DNA of 64,000 bases, taken from positions 715,343 through 779,342 of the forward strand of contig OY482850.1 of the NCBI GenBank assembly GCA_960531495.1, given 5' to 3'. This DNA comes from Zeus faber (lineage: Eukaryota > Chordata > Actinopteri > Zeiformes > Zeidae). Of the stretch, positions 37,226 to 48,489 are shown in pieces. Made by a program: the position numbers and the translations under genes. Every line of letters starts with the position of its first letter. Positions within the stretch are counted from its first letter, which is position 1. Under the pieces are notes generated by a model. That model searched no databases. It was given only the letters and a program-made list of their open reading frames with translations, and was not told where the DNA came from.

Positions 37226-38001
37226 TGAACGCATTGCAACATAAGAAAACAGATGCAAATAGACAAAACACAAGCAAATTGAGAAAACATCTTCACCAAT
37301 ATGACAATACATGTAAAGCATATAGAAAACCTGCATGTTGAATTAAACTGCATATTAAACTCAAAAAGCTTTGCAAATGCGAAAAACACAACTGCATTAA
37401 CAGAAAACACAAAAGCTACATTACGGAAGTGGCCATACCATTACGGAAGTGAGCTATGACTGATTCACCAATTTATCTGCAATACAATACAATATAAATA
37501 TATGCGATTAATAAATAGGAAAAAACATAACTTTAATATCAATCCACGGTTTTTATTTAAACCATTTAAGTGTGATATTCAAGAGAAAATGGCTTCTACC
37601 AGCTCTGTGATAGTGTGGTGTTGTTTGCGAACGATTCAAATCTTTTGGGCGAACAAACTGAACTGTATCACTTCCTGAAACAATCCGTTCATCAGTCAGT
37701 TCAGTTGAGCACTCAGAATCACATTCTCACTCAGTAAGCTAATGAATCCCTGCAAACGAATCAGTGATTCACTGAATCACTGATTTGTTCCCGGGGATAG
37801 ACTCACAAGTGAGTGAAGCCCTCTTTTCACCCAAAATATTCAGATTCCATTGTTAATTTAACTCCACGAGAGGCACCTATGAATCTACTTTGTATGATCC
37901 ATCGACATTATATCAATACATAAAACGTTGTCAGAAGCAAATATCTTACAAATAACACGGACATCTGACAGGGCTTTTACGCATGTAGGCTACAGTTCAA
38001 G
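37226..38001. other. Unassigned stretch; left end of a possible hAT-like element at 37613
   Basis: The sequence 37226-37440 is A-rich and resembles a repeat of unknown class. TAGTGTGGTGTTGTTTGCGA at 37613 resembles, with changes, the inverted end seen at 40871-40888 and 39460-39476. Confidence 0.4.
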
Positions 38002-38653
38002 TAAAGCTGGGGCCACATTACGAGATTTTTTCCATCACGAACGACAATGAAAAGATTGAGAACCGGCCATTTAACGACTGACATTTGCAGATTTTCTATC
38101 TCCTCTGCACACACATACATAACTGCTGCTTTGAGGAGCACAAGTCTGAAAACAGAGAACAGACAAATGGACTTTTGTGCAACAATGTATCTTCCAGTGA
38201 GAGGCAAAATATCTTGCAATATTTTGACACCAAAACAAACATGGATACCATACAGCTCACTACTGTGGTTGTTTGTGCAATGAACTTTCAGCACTGACAT
38301 TAAACACTTATCAGACACTCATGAGAGTCTGTCACAATTCCACCAGTTGCTCCTCCATTTACTTTCTTTTGCTTCGTCATCATGCAGGTGCACAATCTCA
38401 TTGGCTGTTGAAAATTGCTGTTGCTATTTGAGGCTTTGAGGCACACACCAAAGGATTTTGGAAAGACGAGCCCAGATAAAATCAGACATGTTTGATTGAA
38501 TCGTGACCTGGCCAATTACGATCGTATTGAGACAGATTTTAGTCTTTCACTCACACACACATATCAGTGACAGCTACGATTCTGCAGCGTGACTACATTG
38601 GACTTCCCCGACCAAATTGGCCATGAAAATCATAGAATGTGGCCATAGCTTTA
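38002..38653. mobile_element. Non-autonomous TIR element (MITE-like), 652 bp
   Basis: Ends TAAAGCTGGGGCCACATT (38002) and, in reverse complement from 38653, TAAAGCTATGGCCACATT match at 16 of 18 positions. A weaker match (GAGATTTTT / ATGATTTTC) follows inside. No transposase is encoded. Superfamily is undetermined because no target duplication is clear. Confidence 0.72.
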
Positions 38654-39815
38654 TGCAACTTACTAAAGTTTCTGCATTCGACAACAGACAACAGATGTAT
38701 GCTTTTGTGCTTTGATGTCACGATTGCCTTGTTACCAACCAGTGTAGTTAAGATTCAAGATTTAAGATTCAAAGTTTTATATGTCACATGCAACAATTGA
38801 ACACAAAAATGTTAGTGAAATTCGGAATAAGCAGGCTCCAAAGTACTCCAAACTGTACTGGGAAGTAAGAAAATATATATATTTTCCAAGTCGAAGGGAG
38901 TTCTTGGAGAATGTGGTATTTATTTTTTCTTTTTTTGTTATTTTTTACAAAAATATCTAAAAATATATAAAACTGAATGAAAAGGGTAAAAAAGCAGTCT
39001 GGTCAATCAGAACGTTTGGATAAGTGAGGTTTGTAACTGGGTTCTACTGAGGAAACCTGTATTTGTTAATTTGTTTAATTGTATGGTTTCAGTTTTTTGT
39101 GTTCTACATTTTGTGCTCTCTTGTAGGCCATCAATCCAATGCTGTCAGAACTCTTAACATCCAGAGAACCAGCCTGTCAAAGCCTCACCAACAAACACAT
39201 ACCAGGTTCTACAGCTCTTATACCATTTTCACACCAAAATGAGTGGGTTCAATTGACACCTTTCGCATTGCCAGGAGAAATGCAGTTTTTTTTCTGGTGT
39301 GCCACATTCGATGTCACAAACATGTCGGAAAAGGGGCGTGTCATGGTACCACTGTGATTGGGAACAAAACAGTAGAGGAGACAACAACTTAAAAAACAAG
39401 ATAAAACTATAAAATTTGAGAAAACGTATTTTGAGCCGTGCAAAATATTATGATCGTTCATGGACGACCCAACACTGCAGTAAAAGCACCATCCCCATAC
39501 TCACAACATCTCACGGTCCTCCATATGGAAAAAAGTCAATAACTTCTGATTTTGGATTTTAATTGGGATACGATATAATGGAATGAGACACGGATATTTC
39601 TAGGTATTTATGTGCCACTGTCGGGAGCTGAACTCTGCCTAATCTCTAGATCATTTCACTTCTCGCTTTCCCCCACAGTTTTTCTCCAAATGGTGGTAAA
39701 GTGAGTGATTTAACTTCATGTTAGAGCATGCCTCCCCTTTACCACAGTTTGCACTCATGAAATGTATAGACTGCAAAATCCGACTGTGCCTCTTAAATTC
39801 CATATTTGGAATTTG
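38654..39815. other. Unassigned stretch
   Basis: No supported gene. GGACGACCCAACACTG at 39461-39476 matches the terminus described at 40873-40888. 38760-38790 has GATTCAAGATTTAAGATTCA, a LINE-tail-like repeat. Confidence 0.4.
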
Positions 39816-39820
39816 GAGCC

Positions 39821-40188
39821 TGTTACGGTCAAGGCAAGGAGGGAGTGAAATGCACGACACTGAGACGGTAGACAGACAGGGGTAAACAAAGGAGTTTTAT
39901 TCTGAGACACAGTGGCGACGACAGGAAAGGTCTGGTCGGGTTGGAGCGGGTCCGGGACTATCGATCCAGGTGGGCAAGACAGCACAGGACCGGTGAGGAC
40001 AGGGAAGGAGGGATCCAGGTTCCGGGTGGAGGGACGGAGTACTAGGCTGGAGAAAGCAGGATGGAAAAATTTGAACGAGGAGAGGAGACGGGCAAGTCCC
40101 AGGTGTGTGTGTGGAGTTTGCCGGAGGGAGGAGCAGCAGATGAGGGAAGAGCGGCCTCTAGTGGCGCTAGGAGGACGTGGGCTTGACA
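39821..40188 (-). mobile_element. Solo LTR fossil, gypsy-type
   Basis: On the minus strand it starts TGTCAAGCCC, carries GAATAAAACTCC near the 3' side and ends CCGTAACA. The flanking 5-bp repeats are identical: GAGCC at 39816-39820 and 40189-40193. No coding sequence remains. Together with 27019 and 42743 it forms a set of similar solo LTRs. Confidence 0.85.
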
Positions 40189-40193
40189 GAGCC

Positions 40194-40890
40194 TTGTCTT
40201 TTCACCACCATTTATGCTTTTGGCAGTGCAGAGCATACTGTTATTGTTAGTTAGGCCATGCCCAACCTGCCAATAGTAACAGTGACGGGAATAACGGGAG
40301 CTAGATCTTATGGCACCGGGGGGAGCACAGTGGATTGTCACATCTACATATTGGCAAATGACATAAGTAACACATTAAGTATATTGAATTTTATTTCGTT
40401 CATATATATTTATTTAATATTTCTTTATAATATTTTAAAAATAAAAAGAAAATAAGTACTATAGTGAGTTATTTTTTGTGCAGAACAGGTATTCACACAG
40501 TGAAACAGTATTTTTCACACATAAATAATCATAGTAAAGTAACTCATTGAAATAAACCTTGACGTTTTATCCAACTAATACCATCTGAACCTTCGCGCTA
40601 AAAACAAATGCGTGTATGCCTTCGTTTTATGACCTGACGCAACAGTGGGTGCACTCATTTTTTCTACCAGGGCACCTCCCGGTGAGGGAGGAGCATAGGC
40701 TATCTTTTAAATGAAGGGGGAAAAATTTGCCGGCGGCAAGAGACAGTAAAACCTAAACAAATAACATGACATATCTTCCTGTAAACTTGGCCAAAAAGAA
40801 GAACGGCTCATCACCCAGTGTGATTCGTTTCCCTTCGTTCAAAGAGCCGTTCAGAAGAATCGGATCGTTTGTGAACGACCCAACACTGAT
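40194..40890. other. Spacer ending in a hAT-like terminus
   Basis: AT-rich, no gene. The last 60 bp (GAGCCGTTCAGAAGAATCGG, then GTTTGTGAACGACCCAACACTG to 40888) resemble the terminal part of a fish hAT-type non-autonomous family. A possible partner end is at 37613. Confidence 0.45.
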
Positions 40891-42737
40891 TAATGACCAG
40901 CTGCCTCTGTATAATATACAGTATGTAGCTCTTGTTTGATTGCTTGCTTGCTTTTTTGCGGAATTGCGTGCTTGATTATGGTCATGGCAACCAAGCACTG
41001 ACATAGTAAACAAAGCACAGAAAGGAAGAGAGAATGTGAATAAGTAAATAAACAGATTGATTATAATAAATAACAATAATGCTGACCAACCATAGACCTT
41101 CCACCGGTGGTGCCACCATGCCATAATAAGTAGATAGAACCGACACAGATCAATCGTAAATGGAATGTGGAAATACGTCAATAAATACATAAATCAATAA
41201 ATAAATATAGAGAACACACAACACATAGAACAGAACAACGGCTTGATTTGTCAAAAAAACTACACTTGTCTTTTTAAAGTGGAGTTTCAGTCTCAAGAGG
41301 AGTCTCAAATGTGGCACCACTGATAGCTTAAAATTTCAGTTTAGAAATGTGACCATTTGGTGATAAAAAAAAGTAATAAAAAAAAGATACTGTGGTGCCA
41401 TAGATAAACTATAACTAATTTGAAAATGTGAAAAAAAAAAAAGACTAAGAAGCGAAGAACAATTCACTTCTTGTGCAAATCCTCTGTAATTGTCAGAGAG
41501 TATAACCCTCCAGTTTCACACTGTAAACAGAATTTCACACTTGGAGACTTACCTCTCAGTATTGTGTTGGAGTTGATAGAAATCTGTCACATCCCGGACA
41601 GACAGACAGAGAGGCAGTGACAGAGGTCTAAAAAAAAAACAGAGGGGGAGGGTTCAGTAGAGAAACAGTTCGGCCATGCCTGAGGTAGGTACAGCAATAG
41701 GGCTTACAGGTAGACACCCCTGGTCCCAAAGTCCACCACCCCCACATGCCGAATCCAACTTCTGATGTAACGATAGCAAACTCTCTACTGTACAGCCAGA
41801 CAGTCGAGGGTTGTTTATAACCGCACAGGGAGAGGACAAAGGGGGTTAGATAGCATGGTGGACTTTTGGAGGGGGGGGGGGTAGCAACCAGCATGGAGGT
41901 GATTTGCAAAAGAGAGAGAGGTTAGATAATGGAGTAAGATGGATTAAAAGCATTAGGGGTGAAAAGCAATATCAGGTAAGAGGGCAGAGGACAGGACTGG
42001 ACAGGGAAAGAATGGCATTACTGCAAAGATGAAGAAGGGGGGTCGCAAAAAAAGAGCTGGGGAAGAGAGTGAAAGGGGAGAAGAAATAGAAGAAAGAAGA
42101 GTGGTTTTACATGAACGCGGCAAAATATTTTTAGCACTGAAAAGTTTCATCCTGCGGATAGATCGATGTTGCAAATTGGAAGTTAGAGGAAGTTTGCAGT
42201 TTGCCTACCTCCTGCTGTCTGTAATCAGTTTGTATCGAGCATTGTATACTGACATTAATTTTGTGTGTTGCAACGCTTTGATCTGTAATCGTAAAAACAC
42301 TCTCAAACTGAAACCAGAGTAAGCGTGACATAGTTGTATTGATGATGCATTCAGTAGTTCCCACAGAAAATAATTACAAACAAATTAACAAAATACAGAC
42401 AACAAACAACAAGCAAAAAAATAACAGAGTGCATTATTTATATATCAAGGCATGGCGCCAGCAATGGAGACTTAAAATACAACAAAACAAACAAGATAAA
42501 GCCCTTACGGAGGCATTGACTAAACGAAATCCGCAGAGAAAAACAAAATGAGGCTCGAGTGGAGATTGATTGAAGTCTGATTGAGCGCTATATCATGGTC
42601 ATTTAAGCAACGACAGAATCTAATATGAATTATTGTACCATTAATATCATTGTGATACACATGCCAAAAAACCCTTGTGTAGGGAGCATGGTTTGTTAGC
42701 TGAAAAAGCCAAGTAGGGATTAACACCACCTTGGGGA
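40891..42737. other. Unassigned stretch
   Basis: About 1.85 kb, AT-rich with short homopurine patches (41640-41650, 42030-42110). No supported gene, TIR or tandem array. Confidence 0.5.
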
Positions 42738-42742
42738 TTAGC

Positions 42743-43227
42743 TGTCATGAACAAGGCGGATAAGACCTAGACACAGCACAAACTAGGGGGAAAGTATAGA
42801 AGGGGGAATAAGATGACGTGGGAATGGAATAAAGGGCAGCTGGGTCGTTCAGAGGTCTGAGTGGGCAGGCTGAAGGCACAGGGCTCTGAGTGTGGACAGG
42901 CAGGCTGGCACAAGGGAGGTATTCTGGAGATGATGGGCGGAGAGGGTCAGACAAGGCAAGGAGCAACAAATACATAAGAATTCAAAGGAGAGCAGTCTGG
43001 AGAATACCACACTAGGTGACGGTACGATCAGACGAGGTCTGGATGAGGAGCCAGGGTTATGGAGAGTGGTAAGGAGTGTAAAGATGAGCAGCTGTGCCAG
43101 CCAGGCCTGGAAGCAGGAGCCACGCCCACGCTGCACTGTCAGGTATAGACATGGACATACTAGATACAAGAGGGAAAGGGAGGAGAGACACATAAGGAGA
43201 CAGAAAGGCATGGCTGGGGCTGTGACA
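42743..43227 (-). mobile_element. Solo LTR fossil, gypsy-type
   Basis: On the minus strand it starts TGTCACAG and ends TTCATGACA. It is flanked by perfect TTAGC repeats at 42738-42742 and 43228-43232. It is 485 bp long and has no internal region. Frames inside it on either strand are not genes. Confidence 0.85.
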
Positions 43228-43232
43228 TTAGC

Positions 43233-43854
43233 AGGTATAGTACTTTGTGGAGCCTGCATCAAAATGACCCCTGGGCCTGTTAGCATAGCCAGCATTCTGC
43301 CTGAGTGAAATTAGACTTTTAACACACACATGCACACAATACGCCCTTTGGTGAAAGTCAGACCATGACATGGTCAGGAGAGCGGTTCTGGAAGAGGAAC
43401 ACTGAGGAGGATGATCACAACTGTTGGTATTTGTCAGTTGAGTTCAGTTGCAGCCGTGTGTTCATTGGATATCGGATTGATGTAGTGATGGCACTTTTTT
43501 GTTCTGTTAGCTAACAACACACGTTTTGCATCTCCAAAATCAAACATAGAAGCAATCCAGAGACGGCTGGGTAGAATGCTCAGTATGAATATAAATTTGC
43601 TCCGCTTTACACAAGAAAATAATAAAAGTCAATAGAAATATTAATTGAAACATCTCAGCTGGTGACTCTAGACAGTAATAGAATTCCATGAAAGTATGGA
43701 TGAGTTGGTATTATTTTTTGTTATTATTGTACTATTAATTTAGTATTAATGTTTTGCAGTATTTATATTATATTATTATATTTGATTGTTATAGCATTGT
43801 TCATTCTTTGGAAGGGTGTCCTAGTTGTGAATGCTGTGTGTCATGCTATGCGGT
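43233..43854. other. AT-rich unassigned stretch
   Basis: No supported gene or repeat. Confidence 0.45.
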
Positions 43855-44930
43855 TGTTATGCTGTAATGGAGTAGTTAATAGTTAAGCCATGTTTGTCAT
43901 TAATCATGGACAGGTCACCAGGCGTTAACCCCTTCCTGGTCCCCTCTGCCACTCCTGTGCCATCCCACACACCTGAGGTCCATCATTCCATTAAGCCTGC
44001 AGTATTCATTTCCCGGCCTTCCATCTACTCAATGCCATATCTTCAGCTTATCTAACCTAGTTAGTACCAGTCGCGGCTCCTCCTTAATTTGGAGTATTTG
44101 TTGATGCAGTTCATCGTTCTAACCTTGCCTTCTCCCTTCCACGTCCAAGCTGTTCCTGTCCTGCCTCGTGAAGCCTGGCCCCCTGTCTATCCGTCCGGAA
44201 CCTGGATCCCTCTTTCCTCGTCCACACGGTCCCTGTACTGTCTTGCCTCGTCCCGTCCAGTTGTCGCACCTTCCAGGACCCGTCTGCCTGATCCAGTCTG
44301 ACCGGGTCTCTCCCAATACATCATGCCCAGCGGCTCCCAATAAAACTCAGTTGCTGAACCCCGTCGCCAGCAGTTTCTGTGTCATGCATTTGAGTCCCTC
44401 TATCCCTGGTCATAACAGTACGATCTGGCCGCAACATGTACTTAGCCGACACAGAGGCTCTCCGTCACACGGTACAGAGCCAGGGAGCTCTCTTGAGTAA
44501 GCACGACCAAGCCTTCCGGGACATCACTGAACACCTCTGCAACATCTCGGCGGCCATGAATGGTCTCCAGGCTCCACCGGCTCTGCCAGCTCCGCCATCT
44601 CCCACTTTGCTTCCCAGCCTGGCTCTCAGTGCTCCTCTTGTCCACTGGGAGCCCTACGTTCCAGCCCTGATGCCATATGACGTCAACTTAGGGGCATGCC
44701 AGGCTTTCCTGGTTCAATGCGCCGTGGTGTTCGAGCAGCAGCCGCTGTCCTACGCCACTGAGAGCTCCCGCGTTGCCTACCTCATTGCCTCCATGAGGGG
44801 GGTTCTCACCTGGGAACGTCTCGTCTGGGAACGTTGAGGTCCCGAGAGCCAATGCTCCTGCATTGTTCCAAGCCTTGATTAACGATGTTCTTCGGGAAAT
44901 TCCAGCCACTCAGGTTGTGGTCAATGCATG
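43855..44930 (+). mobile_element. Ty3/gypsy fossil: LTR plus start of gag
   Basis: A probable LTR (about 43855-44417, ends TGTTAT/ATAACA, CAATAAAACTCAG poly(A) signal near 44337) is followed at 44436 by a gag-like frame. That frame opens MYLADTEALRHTVQSQGALL and contains ACQAFLVQCAVVFEQQP, as in fish gypsy gag proteins. Nothing of protease or pol follows: the sequence passes into an antisense ERV fossil at about 44930. It is a broken copy. Confidence 0.82.
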
Positions 44931-47780
44931 GGGTGAAATAGTTCAGGTTACACAGAAAATACAATAACTGCCTCTTAGTCAGTAAGTTTAGTAAGTTAGC
45001 AAGTTTTTAGTTAAGAAGGTTGATCAGCAGGAAGCACTTTACATGTCCCACAGACTAACAGCAAAAACATCTCCCTTGAACCGCTTGGTTCAAGGGTTTT
45101 TACCACTTTGTCCACATGGACCATTATTGCAGACAAGGGAACATTGTATTTATCACATAGAAAGTCAGCAGAGGGTGTAGCCTGGTTTCCTGTGACAACT
45201 CTCTGGTGGGGTACGAAAGGTCACAAAAGTGAAAGGCAATTTCCCCTTTGGTCACTAGGCGGTTTAATAGTTTCAATTGTGACCTGCCGACAGTACAAAA
45301 TGTTCCTTTTGTTAGTAAAACAGACGGGGTTATGAGTGGACATATGGTTAGTTCAGTATTCTTTCTACAACACTTCACCCTTTTATTAATCTTTTAATCA
45401 ACACATATCAATTAAAAATAACATTCACACAACTGCCACTACTCATTCTGGCATGGGCCCATTGTCGTCCGAGTTGTCGTCAGCATAGGGAGGGACCCAC
45501 TCGAGTGGTATGGCATTGAATTGGCCTTGGCGAACAATTTTGATATTCCAGGGTCCGGCTGATGAGGTTGCGTAACACAGTAATATTACAGCAAAACATT
45601 GACCCGAAGACTATAAGAATGGCTACAAATATCATAGCGTATCGTTCTATCATCCCTCTGTAACTACCGAACAGATCCTCCAACCACCCAGTCAATTCAA
45701 ACTGCTCGTGTCCTGCATTGTCTTTCATCTCGATGGCCAGGGCTTCCAGCTTGTTGAGTGCCTTGGTAAATTCCCCATCTGGTAACGTGCGGTTGGGGAT
45801 CATGGTGCAGCAGGAGCCGCGGCTGCCATGATCATCAGGACTGTGAGCACTGGCCCCATCCTTCCTGCTCGGTGTAGTGGATTCCACAGCTTTATTTTAA
45901 GGCCAGTTCGCTAATGGCGTTCAGGGATAGGTTTGTGCTGACAGTAGGTGATGAGAGTCCCTATTGGATATCTCCCCGCCTCTCTATCCGACTTCCCCCA
46001 TCTGCCTGAACCTTCTTTATACCGCTCTCCAGTCAGGCACTGCAGCCTATGGCTGGCTCTTCTCCCCCTCCTCCAGGGGTCCCGGGGCCCTCTCACAGTG
46101 GCTGGTGTAGATCCAGGTTGCCCTTTCTGCAACCTTCACTGCCGCTGCTGTGACAAACAGGATGCGGTATGGTCCCCTCCACCTGGGGGTACTCAACATT
46201 TTCCTCCGGAAGTCCTTGACCACTATCCAATCTTCGGGTTGGAGATCGTGTAGTGGTCCCTCCGCAGGGGATGGTAGGGCAGCTTTGACCTGTAAGTGTT
46301 TTTTTTCTAAGCACATTGAGAAGGTAATGACAGTAAGTCATCATTATATAGTCTATCCCTTCTAGTGTTTGGGGACCAGTGGGTGCGGCCAGGCCCATGT
46401 TCATGGGCCAGCCATGCAGCATCGCATACAGTGATAATCCTGTGGAGGGGTCAATGCAGCTGCGCATAGCGGTTAGTTCTAATGGTAGACACGTCACTCA
46501 GTCCATGCCCGTGTCCTCCATTGCCTTAGAAGAGTTAGATTTTTAACATACCGTTAGCGCGTTCTACCATTCTTCTGCTCTGGGGTGCAGTGTGTTCCGA
46601 GATTCATATGTAGGTTGGCCGCTAATTGTTTGAGGGCCCCAATCATATAATGTGGGCCATTATCTGAGGAATCTCCTACCTAGGAATGGCTTCGGTAATC
46701 AGTGCTTTAGGTACTGCTGCCGCATCGGCCTTGGCCGTCGGGAATACTAATATCCATTTTGAAAACACGTCAATCATGATGATGCAATGTTGCTTACCTC
46801 GGCATGGGTCCAAGTCCAAGTCCATCATTTGGTGGTCCAACGGTGGATCCAGGACCAGTGTCGTCGGAGGCGCCATTCGCTGGCTGCAACCAATATTGTT
46901 AGTGTTACAAATTAAACATTTTTTACAAAAAATTCTAGACTAATTTGTAAATCCCCGTCCTGTTATGTCCCAATGATTCGGATTCCACTTACCATACCTC
47001 CCTTTGACACAAGGTCTTGCTCATTTGTCAATTTTGCATACTAACGGTGCAAACATTTTGGGAGGAAGGGCTTACGATTTTGCCCCTCCTATATCCTGTT
47101 AACCAGGGTGCCATTTTTCTTCCATGTAGTTTGCTCTTGTTTCTCTGCGTTTTGTTGGAATTCTGTGAGGTTTTCCCACAAGTGGGTAGTTTTTACTGCT
47201 GGCACCTGTACTGTGTGTGGTTGCTTTTTCCGTGCGGCATGTTTTGCCGCTCTGTCAGCATTCCCTTGGGAAATTGTATCAGTTGTCCTGGTGTGTCCAT
47301 TTGTATTTGGCCAATTGGGTCGGCAAAGCGATGGCTTCCAAGGAGAGCTTTGACCTGTTCCTTGTTCTTCCTTCCTGTGTCTGGGTTTCGGGAGGCCAAG
47401 CCATCCACAAACCAGATGTGATCACTGTTGGAGAGGAGTGTTTCCAGTAAGTCCAGCAAGGGCGTCCGTTCTGATATCACCGCTGTACGGTTGTGTGGTT
47501 CTCCATCCTCCTCTGTAGGCAATCGGGTGGCTGGATTTAACACAGTGCACCGTTCCAGGGTGATGAAGAAGTGAAAGTATGTAAGTATAGTGGAGCTGTC
47601 CAGCCTGATTCAGATGGGCTGTTTTCTGCTGTACTAATAGCCGCAGTAAGCTGTAAGCCACAAGGCCGCGTCTATGTTGTCAGTCCATTCTACTTCGTCC
47701 TTCGTCCTGGCCCCTCAGGTCATGGCCGTGGGCTATGTCCTGAAGGGGCTGTGTCAGTCTTGCATAGTCAGTTATCCTGC
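44931..47780 (-). mobile_element. Endogenous retrovirus fossil (gamma/epsilon-like), pol to env
   Basis: Read right to left there are RNase H-like frames (47545-47190), an integrase core (near 46880-46680), an integrase C-terminal domain of the murine-leukaemia type (PLHDLQPEDWIVVKDFRRK near 46240), and an envelope transmembrane subunit (45887-45480). The last has a heptad-like ectodomain and a hydrophobic anchor (MIFVAILIVFGSMFCC). The 44931-45450 block may include the 3' LTR but the ends are unresolved. The 5' half (gag, protease, most RT) is not in place. It is old, with several breaks. Confidence 0.82.
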
Positions 47781-47783
47781 TCA

Positions 47784-47915
47784 GGGAGATCTCAGGGGAT
47801 GCAGGGAGATCTCGGGGATGCGGGGAGGTCTCAGGGATGCGGGGAGATCTCGGGGATGCGGGGAGATCTCAAGGATGCGGGGAGATCTCGGGGATGTGGG
47901 GAGATCTCAGGAGCA
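47784..47915. repeat. 19-bp tandem repeat, about 7 units
   Basis: The unit is AGATCTCGGGGATGCGGGG with small variations. AGATCT-type starts lie at 47787, 47807, 47826, 47845, 47864, 47883 and 47902, that is 19-20 bp apart. Each unit holds the palindrome GAGATCTC. It abuts the L1 5' leader, whose second copy also begins GAGATCTCGCGGGGAGCATG at 60475. Confidence 0.93.
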
Positions 47916-48489
47916 TGCTGTGAGAGGAGATCTTGGAAGCATGCTGTGAGATCACGAGAAGACGGAAGCGGAAGTGAGTAGTGAGTGGCGACCCAACATG
48001 GCGGCGCCCTGCTACACTAACTAACGCACCGGTAGCTCCACCTCAGACAAAATAATAAAGCTAATTGCAAATAATATTTATATATGTATATTAAAAAGGG
48101 AACACTGCGCAAAACCAAAGTGGAGGACCTCGAGGATTATATCGATTTTTTTTACAACACGCTCACTCTCATCTCACCTTCCTAATTCCCCCTTTGTACT
48201 TCTCTCATCATCTCACCTCCCTAATCCCTCTGTCCTTACTTCTCCTATCACTCTCACTCTATAATGTCTTTCAATTTATGTATGTCTAATCCGGCAATGT
48301 TCTGTGTTTATCTTTGTCTACTTGTCATTTGTTTGTGTAGTTATGTATCCCTACAAACTTCCTACAATACTATGGCAGTGAAAAGGAATGTAAAGGAGGA
48401 AATCCTAGACCTATCTATGGGAAAGCATGGGAAAGGTAGTATAGCTATTGCCTTGGATGCACTGTGCCATCACCCCCTAACTAGCTTCA

